64,000 bases of DNA, taken from DASVTR01 sp036382855 (GTDB lineage: Bacteria; Acidobacteriota; Blastocatellia; Pyrinomonadales; Pyrinomonadaceae). The number at the start of each line of letters is the position of its first letter. Position 1 is the stretch's first letter. Positions 1-7,503 of this stretch are shown here, piece after piece. A model generated the notes under the pieces. That model was not told the DNA's origin, did not search any database, and worked only from the letters and a program-made list of their open reading frames with translations. The stretch is taken from the NCBI GenBank assembly GCA_036382855.1, contig DASVPO010000008.1:1-64000 (forward strand), read 5' to 3'. Position numbers and translations under genes: made by a program.

Positions 1-2
1 TA

Positions 3-326
3 GCTTTCCTCGCTGCCATCGCCGGACCCATTATCGGTTATATGTGGTTGCTCCGGCTCGGAAAGAAGCACAAGATACCGGTCAAAGAATTACAAGAGGT
101 GCTGGCCAATAGGTTCACTGTCGCTGATATGAACATCATCATTAACAGGCTCAAGATTCCGCTGACCGAGCCACTTGACGGCAAGCTGCAACCCGACAGG
201 AACCAACTGCTTCATCAGCAGAGGCTGGCATCAGAAATGATTGAATGGGCACGAAATAGGGATCGTCTGCCGCAGCTTCGAGAGGCGATGCGTTCTATTA
301 ATCCGGAAGCGTTACACTGGCTTTGA
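3..326 (+). CDS. Membrane protein C-terminus with effector-associated-like helical domain (partial)
   Basis: This is the 3' end of a gene that enters from the left edge; the frame is open from base 3 to a TGA at 324-326, about 107 residues. The first residues (AFLAAIAGPIIGYMWLLRL) form a hydrophobic, membrane-like segment. After a basic linker (GKKHK) comes an all-helical domain of about 80 residues with the spacing L..VLANRFTVADMNIII....., then ...EMIEWARNRDRLPQLREAMR and a final NP. From memory this resembles the effector-associated (death-like) domains found in bacterial conflict and signalling proteins, which often carry F-containing first helices and a 'W/ER.GRL..L' second half. The start and any enzymatic part lie outside the window, so function cannot be assigned. 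The family call is pattern recognition only. Confidence 0.5.
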   Translation, partial: AFLAAIAGPIIGYMWLLRLGKKHKIPVKELQEVLANRFTVADMNIIINRLKIPLTEPLDGKLQPDRNQLLHQQRLASEMIEWARNRDRLPQLREAMRSINPEALHWL

Positions 327-358
327 GACTTTTATCAGTCTTACGGGCTTAAAGATGT

Positions 359-444
<86 letters not shown>

Positions 445-565
445 ACTTGGGCTAAGAAGATACCACGCGCCCCGAGCAGATTCCAATATCTTCACACTCG
501 GGCGTCGCAGTGTTAGAATAACCTTGCATCACAACTTAAAGCCGGACGCCATTTGGTTAGATTTT

Positions 566-1066
566 ATGACTGAAGAGCAGGAAGTATTTCTCAAGCATAT
601 ACAGAAGGCCGGACTGAAGCGCACGGCGCAGCGCGACCTGATTCTGGATGTCTTTCTACGCACCGAAGAACATCTCACGAGCGAAGACCTCTACCGGCTG
701 GTACAGGTGGAAGACCCGAGCATCGGGCACACGACCGTTTATCGCACGCTCAAGCTGCTGACCGAAGCTGGACTGGCTCGCGAGGTTCGCTTCGGCGACG
801 GCCGCACGCGCTACGAGCACAACTACAAGCACCAGCACCACGACCACATGATTTGCACAGAGTGCGGGCGAACTATAGAGTTTTACTCCGCCGAACTGGA
901 AGCCATACAGGACGCCATCGCCGCCAAGCATCGCTTCGAGCCGACATATCATTCCCTGCGCATCAACGGCATCTGTGTTGACTGCCGCCGGCTGGCACGA
1001 GAACGTAAGAAAGAGGAGGCGACAGCGCAGCCGCACGTCCGCGTCGCGGCAGTCGCCCACGACTGA
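566..1066 (+). CDS. fur: Fur-family metal-responsive repressor
   Basis: The 166-residue protein has the Fur layout: an N-terminal winged helix (about residues 5-85, with the TTVYRTLKLL recognition-helix region at 56-65) and a C-terminal metal-binding dimerisation domain. The histidine-rich HQHHDHMIC stretch (89-97) and two CxxC pairs, C97/C100 and C137/C140, match the regulatory and structural Zn sites. It is probably an iron-dependent (possibly Zn or peroxide-sensing) DNA-binding repressor in the cytoplasm. I prefer the ATG at 566; an in-frame TTG at 524 would add 14 residues not expected in the family. Neither has a strong Shine-Dalgarno sequence. The C-terminal tail after residue 145 is longer than in classical Fur. 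The siderophore receptor at 51.7 kb is a plausible regulon member, but this is inference. Confidence 0.9.
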   Translation: MTEEQEVFLKHIQKAGLKRTAQRDLILDVFLRTEEHLTSEDLYRLVQVEDPSIGHTTVYRTLKLLTEAGLAREVRFGDGRTRYEHNYKHQHHDHMICTECGRTIEFYSAELEAIQDAIAAKHRFEPTYHSLRINGICVDCRRLARERKKEEATAQPHVRVAAVAHD

Positions 1067-1068
1067 AG

Positions 1069-1174
1069 AAGGCAAAAGTAAAAAGGTAAAAGGCAAAAGG
1101 AAGGCGGAAACCATTTTTATTGAAACTGGCTTCTTCCAAACTTTTACCTTTTACCTTTTTACTTTTACCTTACT
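1069..1174. repeat. Tandem-word hairpin, GTAAAAG/GGTAAAA family (copy 1)
   Basis: The left arm is variants of GGTAAAAG/GGCAAAAG and the right arm (1140-1174) is its complement (CTTTTACC words). The loop contains GGAAACCA...TGGCTTCTTCC. The element starts 3 nt after the fur stop codon. It could act as a terminator or RNA-stability hairpin; other copies lie at 5480 and 17102. Confidence 0.85.
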
Positions 1175-1255
1175 TTGGGTGTAAGTTTCAGTTGTCATCC
1201 CCGTAAAAAGTTTTCAGGAGGCTGCCTTCGGTCAGGCGCAGCCATGGATTAACAG

Positions 1256-1825
1256 ATGAGTGTAGACATCAGATTCGAACCGGGTAACAGGCAGGGCGTC
1301 ATCGCCGAAGGGACGTATTTGTGGGACGCTGCGAAGCGTCTGGGCGTCAGGCTGCCCGCCGAATGTAGCGGACGCGGCGAGTGTGATACGTGCGCTGTGA
1401 TTGTCGAAACAGGGGCGGTGCTGCTTTCGTCGCTGACGGAGGCAGAAAGAGAACGCCTGAGCCCGGAGCGTCTGGCGTCTGGCGAGCGTCTGGCCTGCCA
1501 GGCGAAGGTCGAGCGCGGCGGCGAGTTGGTCTTGCGGCCCGTGCCTGTCACGGAGCGCGCAGAGACTACGCAGGAAACCGTCAAGGAACTGCGCAAAGAG
1601 TTTAACGAACTGCCGCTTCAACGAAAGCTGGCGACGCTCTTTGAGCTGGAAGCCGTGACGATGTATCAAACGCTCAGCGCCATCGCGGACGCTCCCTTTA
1701 AGGTCGCCGGAAAAGTGCTCGACATCATGGCAGGGCGCGGTCGCAGCCTCACAGAGCGCGAGCGCCGTGAGCGCCGTCCCGTGGAGCATCGTCAAACGTC
1801 AAGCACAATGCCTCCGAAAGAGTAA
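1256..1825 (+). CDS. 2Fe-2S ferredoxin with C-terminal extension
   Basis: The first ~95 residues form a plant-type 2Fe-2S ferredoxin fold. The cluster ligands are in the usual C-x5-C-x2-C ... C order: C37, C43, C46 (AECSGRGECDTC) and C81 (RLACQAKV). This class of small electron carrier binds one 2Fe-2S cluster in the cytoplasm. An extension of about 95 residues, charged and helical, follows (ETTQETVKELRKEFNELP onward). It is not part of the standard fold and may bind a partner. The end is very rich in Arg and Glu. No partner reductase or oxygenase lies next to it, so its redox partner is unknown. The start at 1256 has only a weak ribosome site. Confidence 0.82.
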   Translation: MSVDIRFEPGNRQGVIAEGTYLWDAAKRLGVRLPAECSGRGECDTCAVIVETGAVLLSSLTEAERERLSPERLASGERLACQAKVERGGELVLRPVPVTERAETTQETVKELRKEFNELPLQRKLATLFELEAVTMYQTLSAIADAPFKVAGKVLDIMAGRGRSLTERERRERRPVEHRQTSSTMPPKE

Positions 1826-1871
1826 GCGCAGGGTAGTGGCAGCGACGGAGGATGAGAAGCAGGCTCTTCAT

Positions 1872-1899
1872 CTTCAGTCTGCCGGCCGGCAGACTGAAG
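1872..1899. terminator. Perfect 28-bp palindrome, possible terminator
   Basis: CTTCAGTCTGCCGG and its exact complement make a 14-bp perfect inverted repeat with no spacer, 47 nt after the ferredoxin stop. There is no T-run directly after it, so a factor-independent terminator is only possible; it could equally be a dimeric protein-binding site. Confidence 0.5.
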
Positions 1900-2013
1900 G
1901 CTGCTGTTATCATTTCATGGCGGCCTATCTCGCAGCGTTTTTAGTTTGAAGAATGCCGTCATGGGCCGGAATCGAAAACTCGCTCTTCAATCTCCCACAA
2001 TTCGGAAGACCTG

Positions 2014-3057
2014 ATGCGCCGGAACAAATTTCACATCACGATGCGCTGCAATCAATCCGTGCTGACAGTTGTGCGTGCCTCTTGTTTGTTTGCGCTTCTG
2101 CTCCTGCTCTCGTTTAGCCTGACGGCCTGCCGCAGCAGTACGACAGTTAATAATAACGCGGGCACGCCGACTCCCAGCCCTGCGCCTCCGCAGACATCTG
2201 CCTTCGACGAGACGCGAGCGTTTGCGCATGTGCGCAGGCAGGTGGAATTCGGGCCGCGTCCTGCCGGCTCGTCGGAGCTTGCGCAGACGCGCGAGTACAT
2301 CGCGAGCGAGTTGAAGTCGTATGGCTTGAACGTCTCGTTTGACGAGTGGCGCGCGACCACGCCCGTCGGACAGCGGCAGATGGTCAATATCATTGCCGAA
2401 CTGCCCGGCGAAGCGAGCGATGTCGTCATCATTTCCAGCCACTACGACACGAAGCTCTTCAGGGAGTTTCGCTTCGTCGGCGCAAACGACGGCGCATCTT
2501 CGACGGGCACGTTGATGGAAATCGCGCGTGTGATGGCTGCTGCCGGTCAGCGCCGGCGCGCGACCTACCGCTTCGTCTTCTTCGACGGCGAGGAAGCGTT
2601 CTGCGAGGAATGGACCGAATGCCGCAACCCGGACGGGCCTGATAACACATACGGCAGCCGTCGCTACGTAGAGCAGTTGAAGGCGAAGAATGAGACGCAG
2701 CGCGTGCGCGCGATGATTCTGCTGGACATGATTGGCTACAAGCAACAGCGTTTTGGACGCGACGATATGAGCAGCCCGGAGTTGGTTGACATCGTCTGGC
2801 AGACGGCTCGCGCGCTGGGCCATGAGAATGTTTTCGTCAGCGAGTTGGAAGGCGTCGGCGGCGACGACCACGAGCCGTTTCTGCGTGCCAACATCAAATC
2901 CATAGACATCATCCAGCTCAGTACCTACCCCTACTGGCACACGCCCGACGATACGCTCGATAAAATCTCCCCGCGCAGCCTCAAGATTGTCGGGGATGTA
3001 GTCATCAGTAGCTTGCCCCGCATTGAAGAGCGATTCCTCGGCAGCGGGGCGAGATAA
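2014..3057 (+). CDS. M28-family zinc peptidase / glutaminyl-cyclase-like lipoprotein
   Basis: The N-terminus is a lipoprotein signal (FALLLLLSFSLTAC), so the mature enzyme should be anchored in the envelope through the Cys of LTAC. A low-complexity Ser/Asn/Pro linker precedes the catalytic domain. Metal and catalytic residues typical of M28 are visible: H143 in SSHYDTK, D159 in FVGANDGASSTGT, E193/E194 in FFDGEEAF, and H309 in YWHTPDD. The combination FVGANDGAS..., DGEEAF and YGSRR is especially close to bacterial glutaminyl cyclases, which use the aminopeptidase fold to cyclise N-terminal glutamine. Either glutaminyl cyclase or aminopeptidase activity is possible. A second in-frame ATG at 2041 would also give an acceptable lipoprotein signal. 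It stands alone, about 80 bp before the UspA gene. Confidence 0.85.
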   Translation: MRRNKFHITMRCNQSVLTVVRASCLFALLLLLSFSLTACRSSTTVNNNAGTPTPSPAPPQTSAFDETRAFAHVRRQVEFGPRPAGSSELAQTREYIASELKSYGLNVSFDEWRATTPVGQRQMVNIIAELPGEASDVVIISSHYDTKLFREFRFVGANDGASSTGTLMEIARVMAAAGQRRRATYRFVFFDGEEAFCEEWTECRNPDGPDNTYGSRRYVEQLKAKNETQRVRAMILLDMIGYKQQRFGRDDMSSPELVDIVWQTARALGHENVFVSELEGVGGDDHEPFLRANIKSIDIIQLSTYPYWHTPDDTLDKISPRSLKIVGDVVISSLPRIEERFLGSGAR

Positions 3058-3134
3058 AATTATACGGCATGAGAAACGTTGAGAGACGGAGTTCGTCAGG
3101 TTCAAACATTAACATCGCATGAAGGGAGGCAGAC

Positions 3135-3575
3135 ATGCTCAAAGCGGCTGATATTTTAGTTCCAGTTGATTTCTCACCCTGTTCGGTTAATGCCGTGCGC
3201 GCCGCAGCAGGGATTGCCACTCCCGGCGGAGATTTGACGCTCCTGCACGTGATTGACGAGGATTTCATTAACGACGGTGTGGCTGCCAGCCTCGGAACTT
3301 CCGAAGATATTACCGGGCGACTGCGCACGCGCGCCGAATCAGATTTCAACAACATGCTCGACGGACTCGATACGGGCGAAGTCAACGTAGAGCGCATGAT
3401 TGTCGTCGGCATACCTTTTGTTGAGATTTTGAAAATCGCGCGTGACCTTGATTTGCCAATGATTGTGATGGGCGTGCGCGGGCGCAGCAGCCCGCCCGAA
3501 GAAGTGCTTTTCGGCTCGACGGCCGAGAAAGTCCTGCGCGGAACGCGCGTGCCTGTCTTGTGTGTGCCATTTTAG
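3135..3575 (+). CDS. Universal stress protein (UspA family)
   Basis: At 146 residues this is a single UspA domain with the Rossmann-like start LKAADILVPVDFSPCS. The ATP-binding signature lies near the C-terminus as GVRG(10 residues)GS, one residue longer than the usual G-2x-G-9x-G(S/T). The end, VPVLCVPF, is typical of the family. Such proteins bind ATP or AMP in the cytoplasm and support survival under stress; the exact role is not predictable. A good ribosome site (GGGAGG) precedes the ATG. The dehydrogenase gene starts 16 nt after the stop, so the two are probably cotranscribed. Confidence 0.9.
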   Translation: MLKAADILVPVDFSPCSVNAVRAAAGIATPGGDLTLLHVIDEDFINDGVAASLGTSEDITGRLRTRAESDFNNMLDGLDTGEVNVERMIVVGIPFVEILKIARDLDLPMIVMGVRGRSSPPEEVLFGSTAEKVLRGTRVPVLCVPF

Positions 3576-3590
3576 GAGACGGAGAAGTAG

Positions 3591-4670
3591 ATGGCCGAGA
3601 AGAAACGCATCGCCGTTATCCCCGGCGACGGCATCGGCACGGAAGTCATCAATGAAGCCGTGCTCATTCTTGAAAGCCTGCGCAAGACATACGGCGTAGA
3701 GCTTGAGTTGAAGCATTTCGATTGGGGCGCGGATAGATTTTTGCGCGACGGTGTGACGCTGCCCGAAGGCGCGCTGGAGATGCTCTCGCGTGAGTTTGAT
3801 GCGATTCTCGCCGGAGCTTTCGGTGACCCGCGCGTGCCTTCCAATAAGCACGCTGAGGACATTCTGCTCGGAATGCGGCGCGGGCTTGACCTCTACATCA
3901 ACCTGCGGCCCGTTCGCCTCCTCGATGCACGACTGACGCCGCTTGAGAATCGTGCAGTTGAGGAGATTGATTTCGTCGTCTTCCGTGAAAACACTGAGGG
4001 CGCTTACTGCGGCGCGGGCGGCTTTCTCAAGAAGGGCACGCCCGACGAGATTGCCACGCAGGAGGAACTAAACACGCGGCGCGGCGTGGAGAGAATCATC
4101 ACAGCCGCCTTTGAATACGCACGCGCGCAGGGGCGTAAAAAGGTGACGATGGCCGACAAGTCGAACGTCCAGCGCTTCGGCGGCGACCTCTGGCAGCGCG
4201 TCTTCAAAGAGGTCGCGAAGGAATACGAAGGCATCGAAGCCAATCACCAGTACGTTGATGCGATGGCGATGTTTATGATTCTCGACCCGTCGCAGTACGA
4301 CGTTATCGTGACCAACAATCTGTTCGGAGACATCCTGACGGATTTGGGCGCGGCGTTGCAGGGCGGCCTTGGCCTCGCTGCTTCGGGCAATATTCATCCG
4401 GGCCGCGTCTCTCTTTTCGAGCCTGTACATGGCAGCGCGCCGCCGCTGGCGGGAAAAGGTGTGGCTAATCCAGTTGGCGCTATTCTGAGTGCGGCGATAA
4501 TGCTAGAATACCTCGGATTCGAGGACGCCAGCCGGGAAGTTGAAAAAGCAGTCAGGGAAGCCGTCACGCGAAAGGAAACAACGCGCGACCTCGGCGGTAG
4601 TCTCTCAACGAAGGAAGCAGGCGCGGCGATTCGAGAGAGAATCACTAAAAGGATGAACGCGGAACGATGA
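3591..4670 (+). CDS. Isopropylmalate/isocitrate-type beta-decarboxylating dehydrogenase
   Basis: The 359-residue protein has the complete fold of NAD(P)-linked beta-decarboxylating dehydrogenases. It opens with IAVIPGDGIGTEV, has the substrate-phosphate region RRGLDLYINLRPVR, the FRENTEGAYCG loop, the ADKSNVQ lysine motif, the metal-binding region with NNLFGDILTDLGAAL and the nucleotide loop EPVHGSAPPLAGK. Likely substrates are 3-isopropylmalate (leucine synthesis) or a related 2-hydroxy acid; homoisocitrate and tartrate enzymes look similar, so leuB is not certain. No leucine genes are adjacent. The last codons (MNAER-stop) are supplied by the GATGAAC repeat that begins at 4652, so the natural C-terminus may have been replaced. 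Confidence 0.87.
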   Translation: MAEKKRIAVIPGDGIGTEVINEAVLILESLRKTYGVELELKHFDWGADRFLRDGVTLPEGALEMLSREFDAILAGAFGDPRVPSNKHAEDILLGMRRGLDLYINLRPVRLLDARLTPLENRAVEEIDFVVFRENTEGAYCGAGGFLKKGTPDEIATQEELNTRRGVERIITAAFEYARAQGRKKVTMADKSNVQRFGGDLWQRVFKEVAKEYEGIEANHQYVDAMAMFMILDPSQYDVIVTNNLFGDILTDLGAALQGGLGLAASGNIHPGRVSLFEPVHGSAPPLAGKGVANPVGAILSAAIMLEYLGFEDASREVEKAVREAVTRKETTRDLGGSLSTKEAGAAIRERITKRMNAER

Positions 4671-4728
4671 ACGCAGAACTGCTTAGTCTTCAGCTTTCAT
4701 TCATCATTCATTGTTCATCGTTCATCGT
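4652..4728. repeat. Tandem-word hairpin, GATGAAC family (copy 1)
   Basis: The left arm is GATGAACGCGGAACGATGAAC and the right arm ends in GTTCATCGTTCATCG. The loop includes ACTGCTTAGTCTTCAGC. The left arm contains the stop codon of the upstream dehydrogenase, and the right arm ends 6 nt before the next ATG at 4735. Related copies lie at 10138 and 23757. Confidence 0.88.
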
Positions 4729-4734
4729 TTTATT

Positions 4735-5478
4735 ATGAACAGCCAGGGAAGAGAAGCGGCTCAAAGATTGCTAGCCATCATCGTCATCGTGGCGATGCTG
4801 GGTGTGATGGGCATACCGTTTTCGGTCATCATCTTTTTCGCCACTGTGACCTATTTTATCTGGCGTGCGATTCAGCAATCGGAGCGGCAGGATACCGGGC
4901 GCATCTTCGAGTTTTACATTCGCGCCAACGACATCCTGCGTGACGAAGAACGCCATTGGTACGGTTTCGAGATTGCCGAAGTCATAGAGCGCGGCGAACG
5001 CGTGCTGCACGCCATGAGCGACCCGCCGCCGCTCATCTACTACGCTCTCGGCGCACTCTACCATCAGGCAGGCGACCATGAGGCAGCCGTCGAACATCTC
5101 TCCTACGTCGTTGATAACGAGCAGGCAGACGAGCGTCATCGTTTCGCGCCTTCGCCGGAACTGCGTCGTTATGTCAACATCCTGCGCAAGCTCGAACGCG
5201 AGCCGACGGAAGCGCCGCAGACGATGGCGGCTATACGCAGCCTTGACCGCGCCCGCCGGCATCGCGCCGCAGAGTTGTTGGCCCAGAGTCGGGAACGCCT
5301 GAACGCAGTTCCGCATATCTCTCAAGCGTCTTCGGCGGCCAAAACGTCGCTCAAGGAATCCGCGAACGATACAGCCACGCAGAACGCGTCCGCGAAGCGC
5401 ACCGCTACGCTCGTCGCCCCGCCTCCCATCTCGGATGTGCTCCGCGATGTTTACGAGGAAGAGAAGAAGACGGCGTAA
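4735..5478 (+). CDS. Membrane-anchored tetratricopeptide-like protein of unknown function
   Basis: The N-terminus holds a long hydrophobic stretch (LLAIIVIVAMLGVMGIPFSV to ATVTYFIW, about residues 12-45), enough for two tight membrane passes or a hairpin. A soluble helical domain follows; the part IYYALGALYHQAGDHEAAVEHL (split here by position, about 97-118) has the A/G/Y pattern of a tetratricopeptide repeat. The C-terminal 80 residues are Ser/Ala/Thr-rich and probably disordered. I do not recognise the family. The start is the ATG at 4735; reading back to 4711 would only translate the hairpin arm. No Shine-Dalgarno sequence is visible, because the spacer before the ATG is the repeat itself. 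Confidence 0.75.
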   Translation: MNSQGREAAQRLLAIIVIVAMLGVMGIPFSVIIFFATVTYFIWRAIQQSERQDTGRIFEFYIRANDILRDEERHWYGFEIAEVIERGERVLHAMSDPPPLIYYALGALYHQAGDHEAAVEHLSYVVDNEQADERHRFAPSPELRRYVNILRKLEREPTEAPQTMAAIRSLDRARRHRAAELLAQSRERLNAVPHISQASSAAKTSLKESANDTATQNASAKRTATLVAPPPISDVLRDVYEEEKKTA

Positions 5479-5479
5479 G

Positions 5480-5581
5480 AAGGTAAAAGTAAAAGGTAAA
5501 GGGTAAAAGGTAAGGCTGAAACCACTTTAAATGGAAGTGGCTGCTCGTCACTTTTACCTTTTACCTTTTTACTTTTGCCTT
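5480..5581. repeat. Tandem-word hairpin, GTAAAAG/GGTAAAA family (copy 2)
   Basis: The left arm is AAGGTAAAAGTAAAAGG-type words and the right arm is CTTTTACC words. The loop has TGAAACCACTTT...GGAAGTGGCTGCTC, recognisably related to copy 1. The element starts 1 nt after a stop codon. Its right edge runs into TATAAT (5581-5586), a perfect -10 box, just before the kinase gene. Confidence 0.88.
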
Positions 5582-5603
5582 ATAATCGTGCGGGGGAATC
5601 GAG

Positions 5604-7355
5604 TTGGCGAGCGGAACAATCATCGGAAATTACCGGGTTGGCGAGCGGATTGGTCAGGGTGGGATGGGCGTCGTTTATCGCGGGCAGCACATCAAGCTTC
5701 CGCGCGACGTGGCAATCAAATCCATCAACGCGACCGATAGGCGCGACGCGCGTCGCCTCAAAGCGCGCTTTGAGAAGGAAGCCTTCGTTCAATCGCAGCT
5801 GGACCATCCGAACATAGTCAAGGTCTACGACTACATTGCTGACGAGCAGACCTACTACATCGTGATGGAGTATGTAGAGGGACGTTCCTTGGCTACGCTG
5901 CTCGCGCGTGAAGTCAAGCCCTTGCCTGTCGAGCGTGCGCTCAACCTCTTCGAACAAATACTAAAGGCGCTCACCTACGCGCAAAATTTCAACTACCGCG
6001 ACCAGAGCAATTCTCTTCACCACGGACTCATTCACCGCGACCTCAAGCCCGGCAATATTCTCATCACGCCTGACGACCGCGCGAAAATCACAGACTTCGG
6101 CATCGTCAAGCTGGTCGGCTCGGAGCAGACAGGCACGCTCGGCGGCGCATACGGCTCGCCCGAGTATGTCTCGCCCGAACAGGCTGAAGACAAGCCCGTT
6201 GACGTGCGTTCAGACATCTACTCGCTCGGCGTCATTCTCTACGAAATGCTGACGGGAGAGCCGCCCTTCTGTTGCAGCGACGACGCGCGCTCTCAGATGG
6301 AAATCCTACAGGCGCACCTGCGCAAGCCGCCTCGCCCGCCCTCGGAACTCAATTCACAGATAACGCCAGCAATAGAAGCCGTCATCCAACGCGCTCTTGA
6401 GAAAGCGCCTGAGCGCCGCTTCGCAAACGCCGCGGAATTCTGGCGTGCGATTCGTCGTGCGCGCGGACTCGAAACCGATGGACTGGAAGAGATTCAAAAC
6501 GCGCAACTCGCTTCTCGCAATGCCGCAGGCACGCAGGAATTATTCGAGCCTGTGACGAAGCACATCGAGCGCGAGAGCTACGAAACCCGGCCCATCGGAA
6601 CAGCAGTCTGCGCGGCCTGCGGCGCACAGGCTTCCTTCGGAGATAAGCATTGCAAAGAGTGCGGACACGAGTTGGGAGATACGTCTGCGACCGTCAAGCT
6701 CGCTCACATGGAAGGCGTTGAGGAAAAACGGCGTCGCGGCCTGCATCTCTGGCTCATCGGTATCGTTGCCGCTCTGGCTCTGCTTTCGACCGCTATCTTT
6801 TTCGCGCGGCGTGCGAGCGCGCCGACGGAAAGTGCGCCGCCGCCGCCTGAAGCGCCCGCGCCGACACCAGTTCCGCAATCGGCTTTAAAAGAGTTGAAGC
6901 CTGAGCGCGTCGCTGTTGATTCGAGCTTCGAAGGCTACGGCCCGCAGCCTTTGACCGATGGCGAAACGGACGTGAGACGCATTGCGCGCCTCCGTTATAA
7001 CGAAGGCAACTGGGCTTCGGCCGAGACGCATGAGCCACACTGGATAGAGTTTAGTTTTCCGAAGCCGACGCGCATCGCCGCCGTCTATATCTACTGGGGC
7101 TTCGACCGCAATCGCTTTATGCCCTCGCGTCGCGTCGAACTGCAAACGGCGGAAGAGAATCGCGAGTGGCGCTCGGTCTCAACCATTGAGCAGGACAAAG
7201 ATCACGACCGCGTGGCCTTCGATTTTCCACCGATCACTACCGAGCGCCTGCGAATCTTTCAGCCCGCGCAGCAGGGGCCTGTTAACCGGCCCTTCGTGAT
7301 GTGGGTGCGCGAAGTGAAAATTTACAGCGTCAGGGAAGCATCGGACTCAAACTAA
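5604..7355 (+). CDS. Transmembrane Ser/Thr protein kinase with zinc ribbon and discoidin-like sensor
   Basis: Residues 10-280 form a complete Hanks-type kinase: glycine loop IGQGGMGVVYRG (16-27), ATP lysine K39 in VAIK, catalytic HRDLKPGN (144-151), DFG (164-166) and GSPEYVSPEQ. A CxxC...CxxC zinc ribbon follows near residue 340. One membrane helix (LWLIGIVAALALLSTAIFF, about 380-398) and a Pro-rich linker come next. The last ~150 residues look like a coagulation-factor 5/8 C (discoidin) carbohydrate-binding fold (PQPLTDGET...WIEFSFPKPTRIAAVYIY), expected outside the inner membrane. It probably phosphorylates cytoplasmic targets in response to an envelope ligand. The start is a TTG at 5604 preceded by GGGGG; no other start keeps the glycine loop in register with a ribosome site. 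Confidence 0.92.
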   Translation: MASGTIIGNYRVGERIGQGGMGVVYRGQHIKLPRDVAIKSINATDRRDARRLKARFEKEAFVQSQLDHPNIVKVYDYIADEQTYYIVMEYVEGRSLATLLAREVKPLPVERALNLFEQILKALTYAQNFNYRDQSNSLHHGLIHRDLKPGNILITPDDRAKITDFGIVKLVGSEQTGTLGGAYGSPEYVSPEQAEDKPVDVRSDIYSLGVILYEMLTGEPPFCCSDDARSQMEILQAHLRKPPRPPSELNSQITPAIEAVIQRALEKAPERRFANAAEFWRAIRRARGLETDGLEEIQNAQLASRNAAGTQELFEPVTKHIERESYETRPIGTAVCAACGAQASFGDKHCKECGHELGDTSATVKLAHMEGVEEKRRRGLHLWLIGIVAALALLSTAIFFARRASAPTESAPPPPEAPAPTPVPQSALKELKPERVAVDSSFEGYGPQPLTDGETDVRRIARLRYNEGNWASAETHEPHWIEFSFPKPTRIAAVYIYWGFDRNRFMPSRRVELQTAEENREWRSVSTIEQDKDHDRVAFDFPPITTERLRIFQPAQQGPVNRPFVMWVREVKIYSVREASDSN

Positions 7356-7372
7356 AAACGGCTTTCCGTTTT
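7355..7372 (+). terminator. Small hairpin after the kinase gene
   Basis: AAAACGG, loop CTTT, CCGTTTT directly follows the kinase stop codon. The stem is short (7 bp, partly A-T) and the T-run is four bases, so it is only a weak terminator candidate. Confidence 0.35.
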
Positions 7373-7503
7373 ACGTCTTCAACCTCTACGTCGTGAGTTG
7401 AAGTTTCAAGTCGCAGGCGCAAAGTAAAGACGCGATGAAACATCAGCTTATCTTTCGTCGTTTCTCAAACCAAGTTATAGTTAGTCGCTTCTTATAAAAA
7501 AAT

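Noticed and set aside
1987..3105. 372-residue open frame on the minus strand
   Set aside because: It lies antisense to the M28-like lipoprotein gene, which has clear catalytic motifs. The minus frame has no recognisable motif and reflects GC-rich codon bias.
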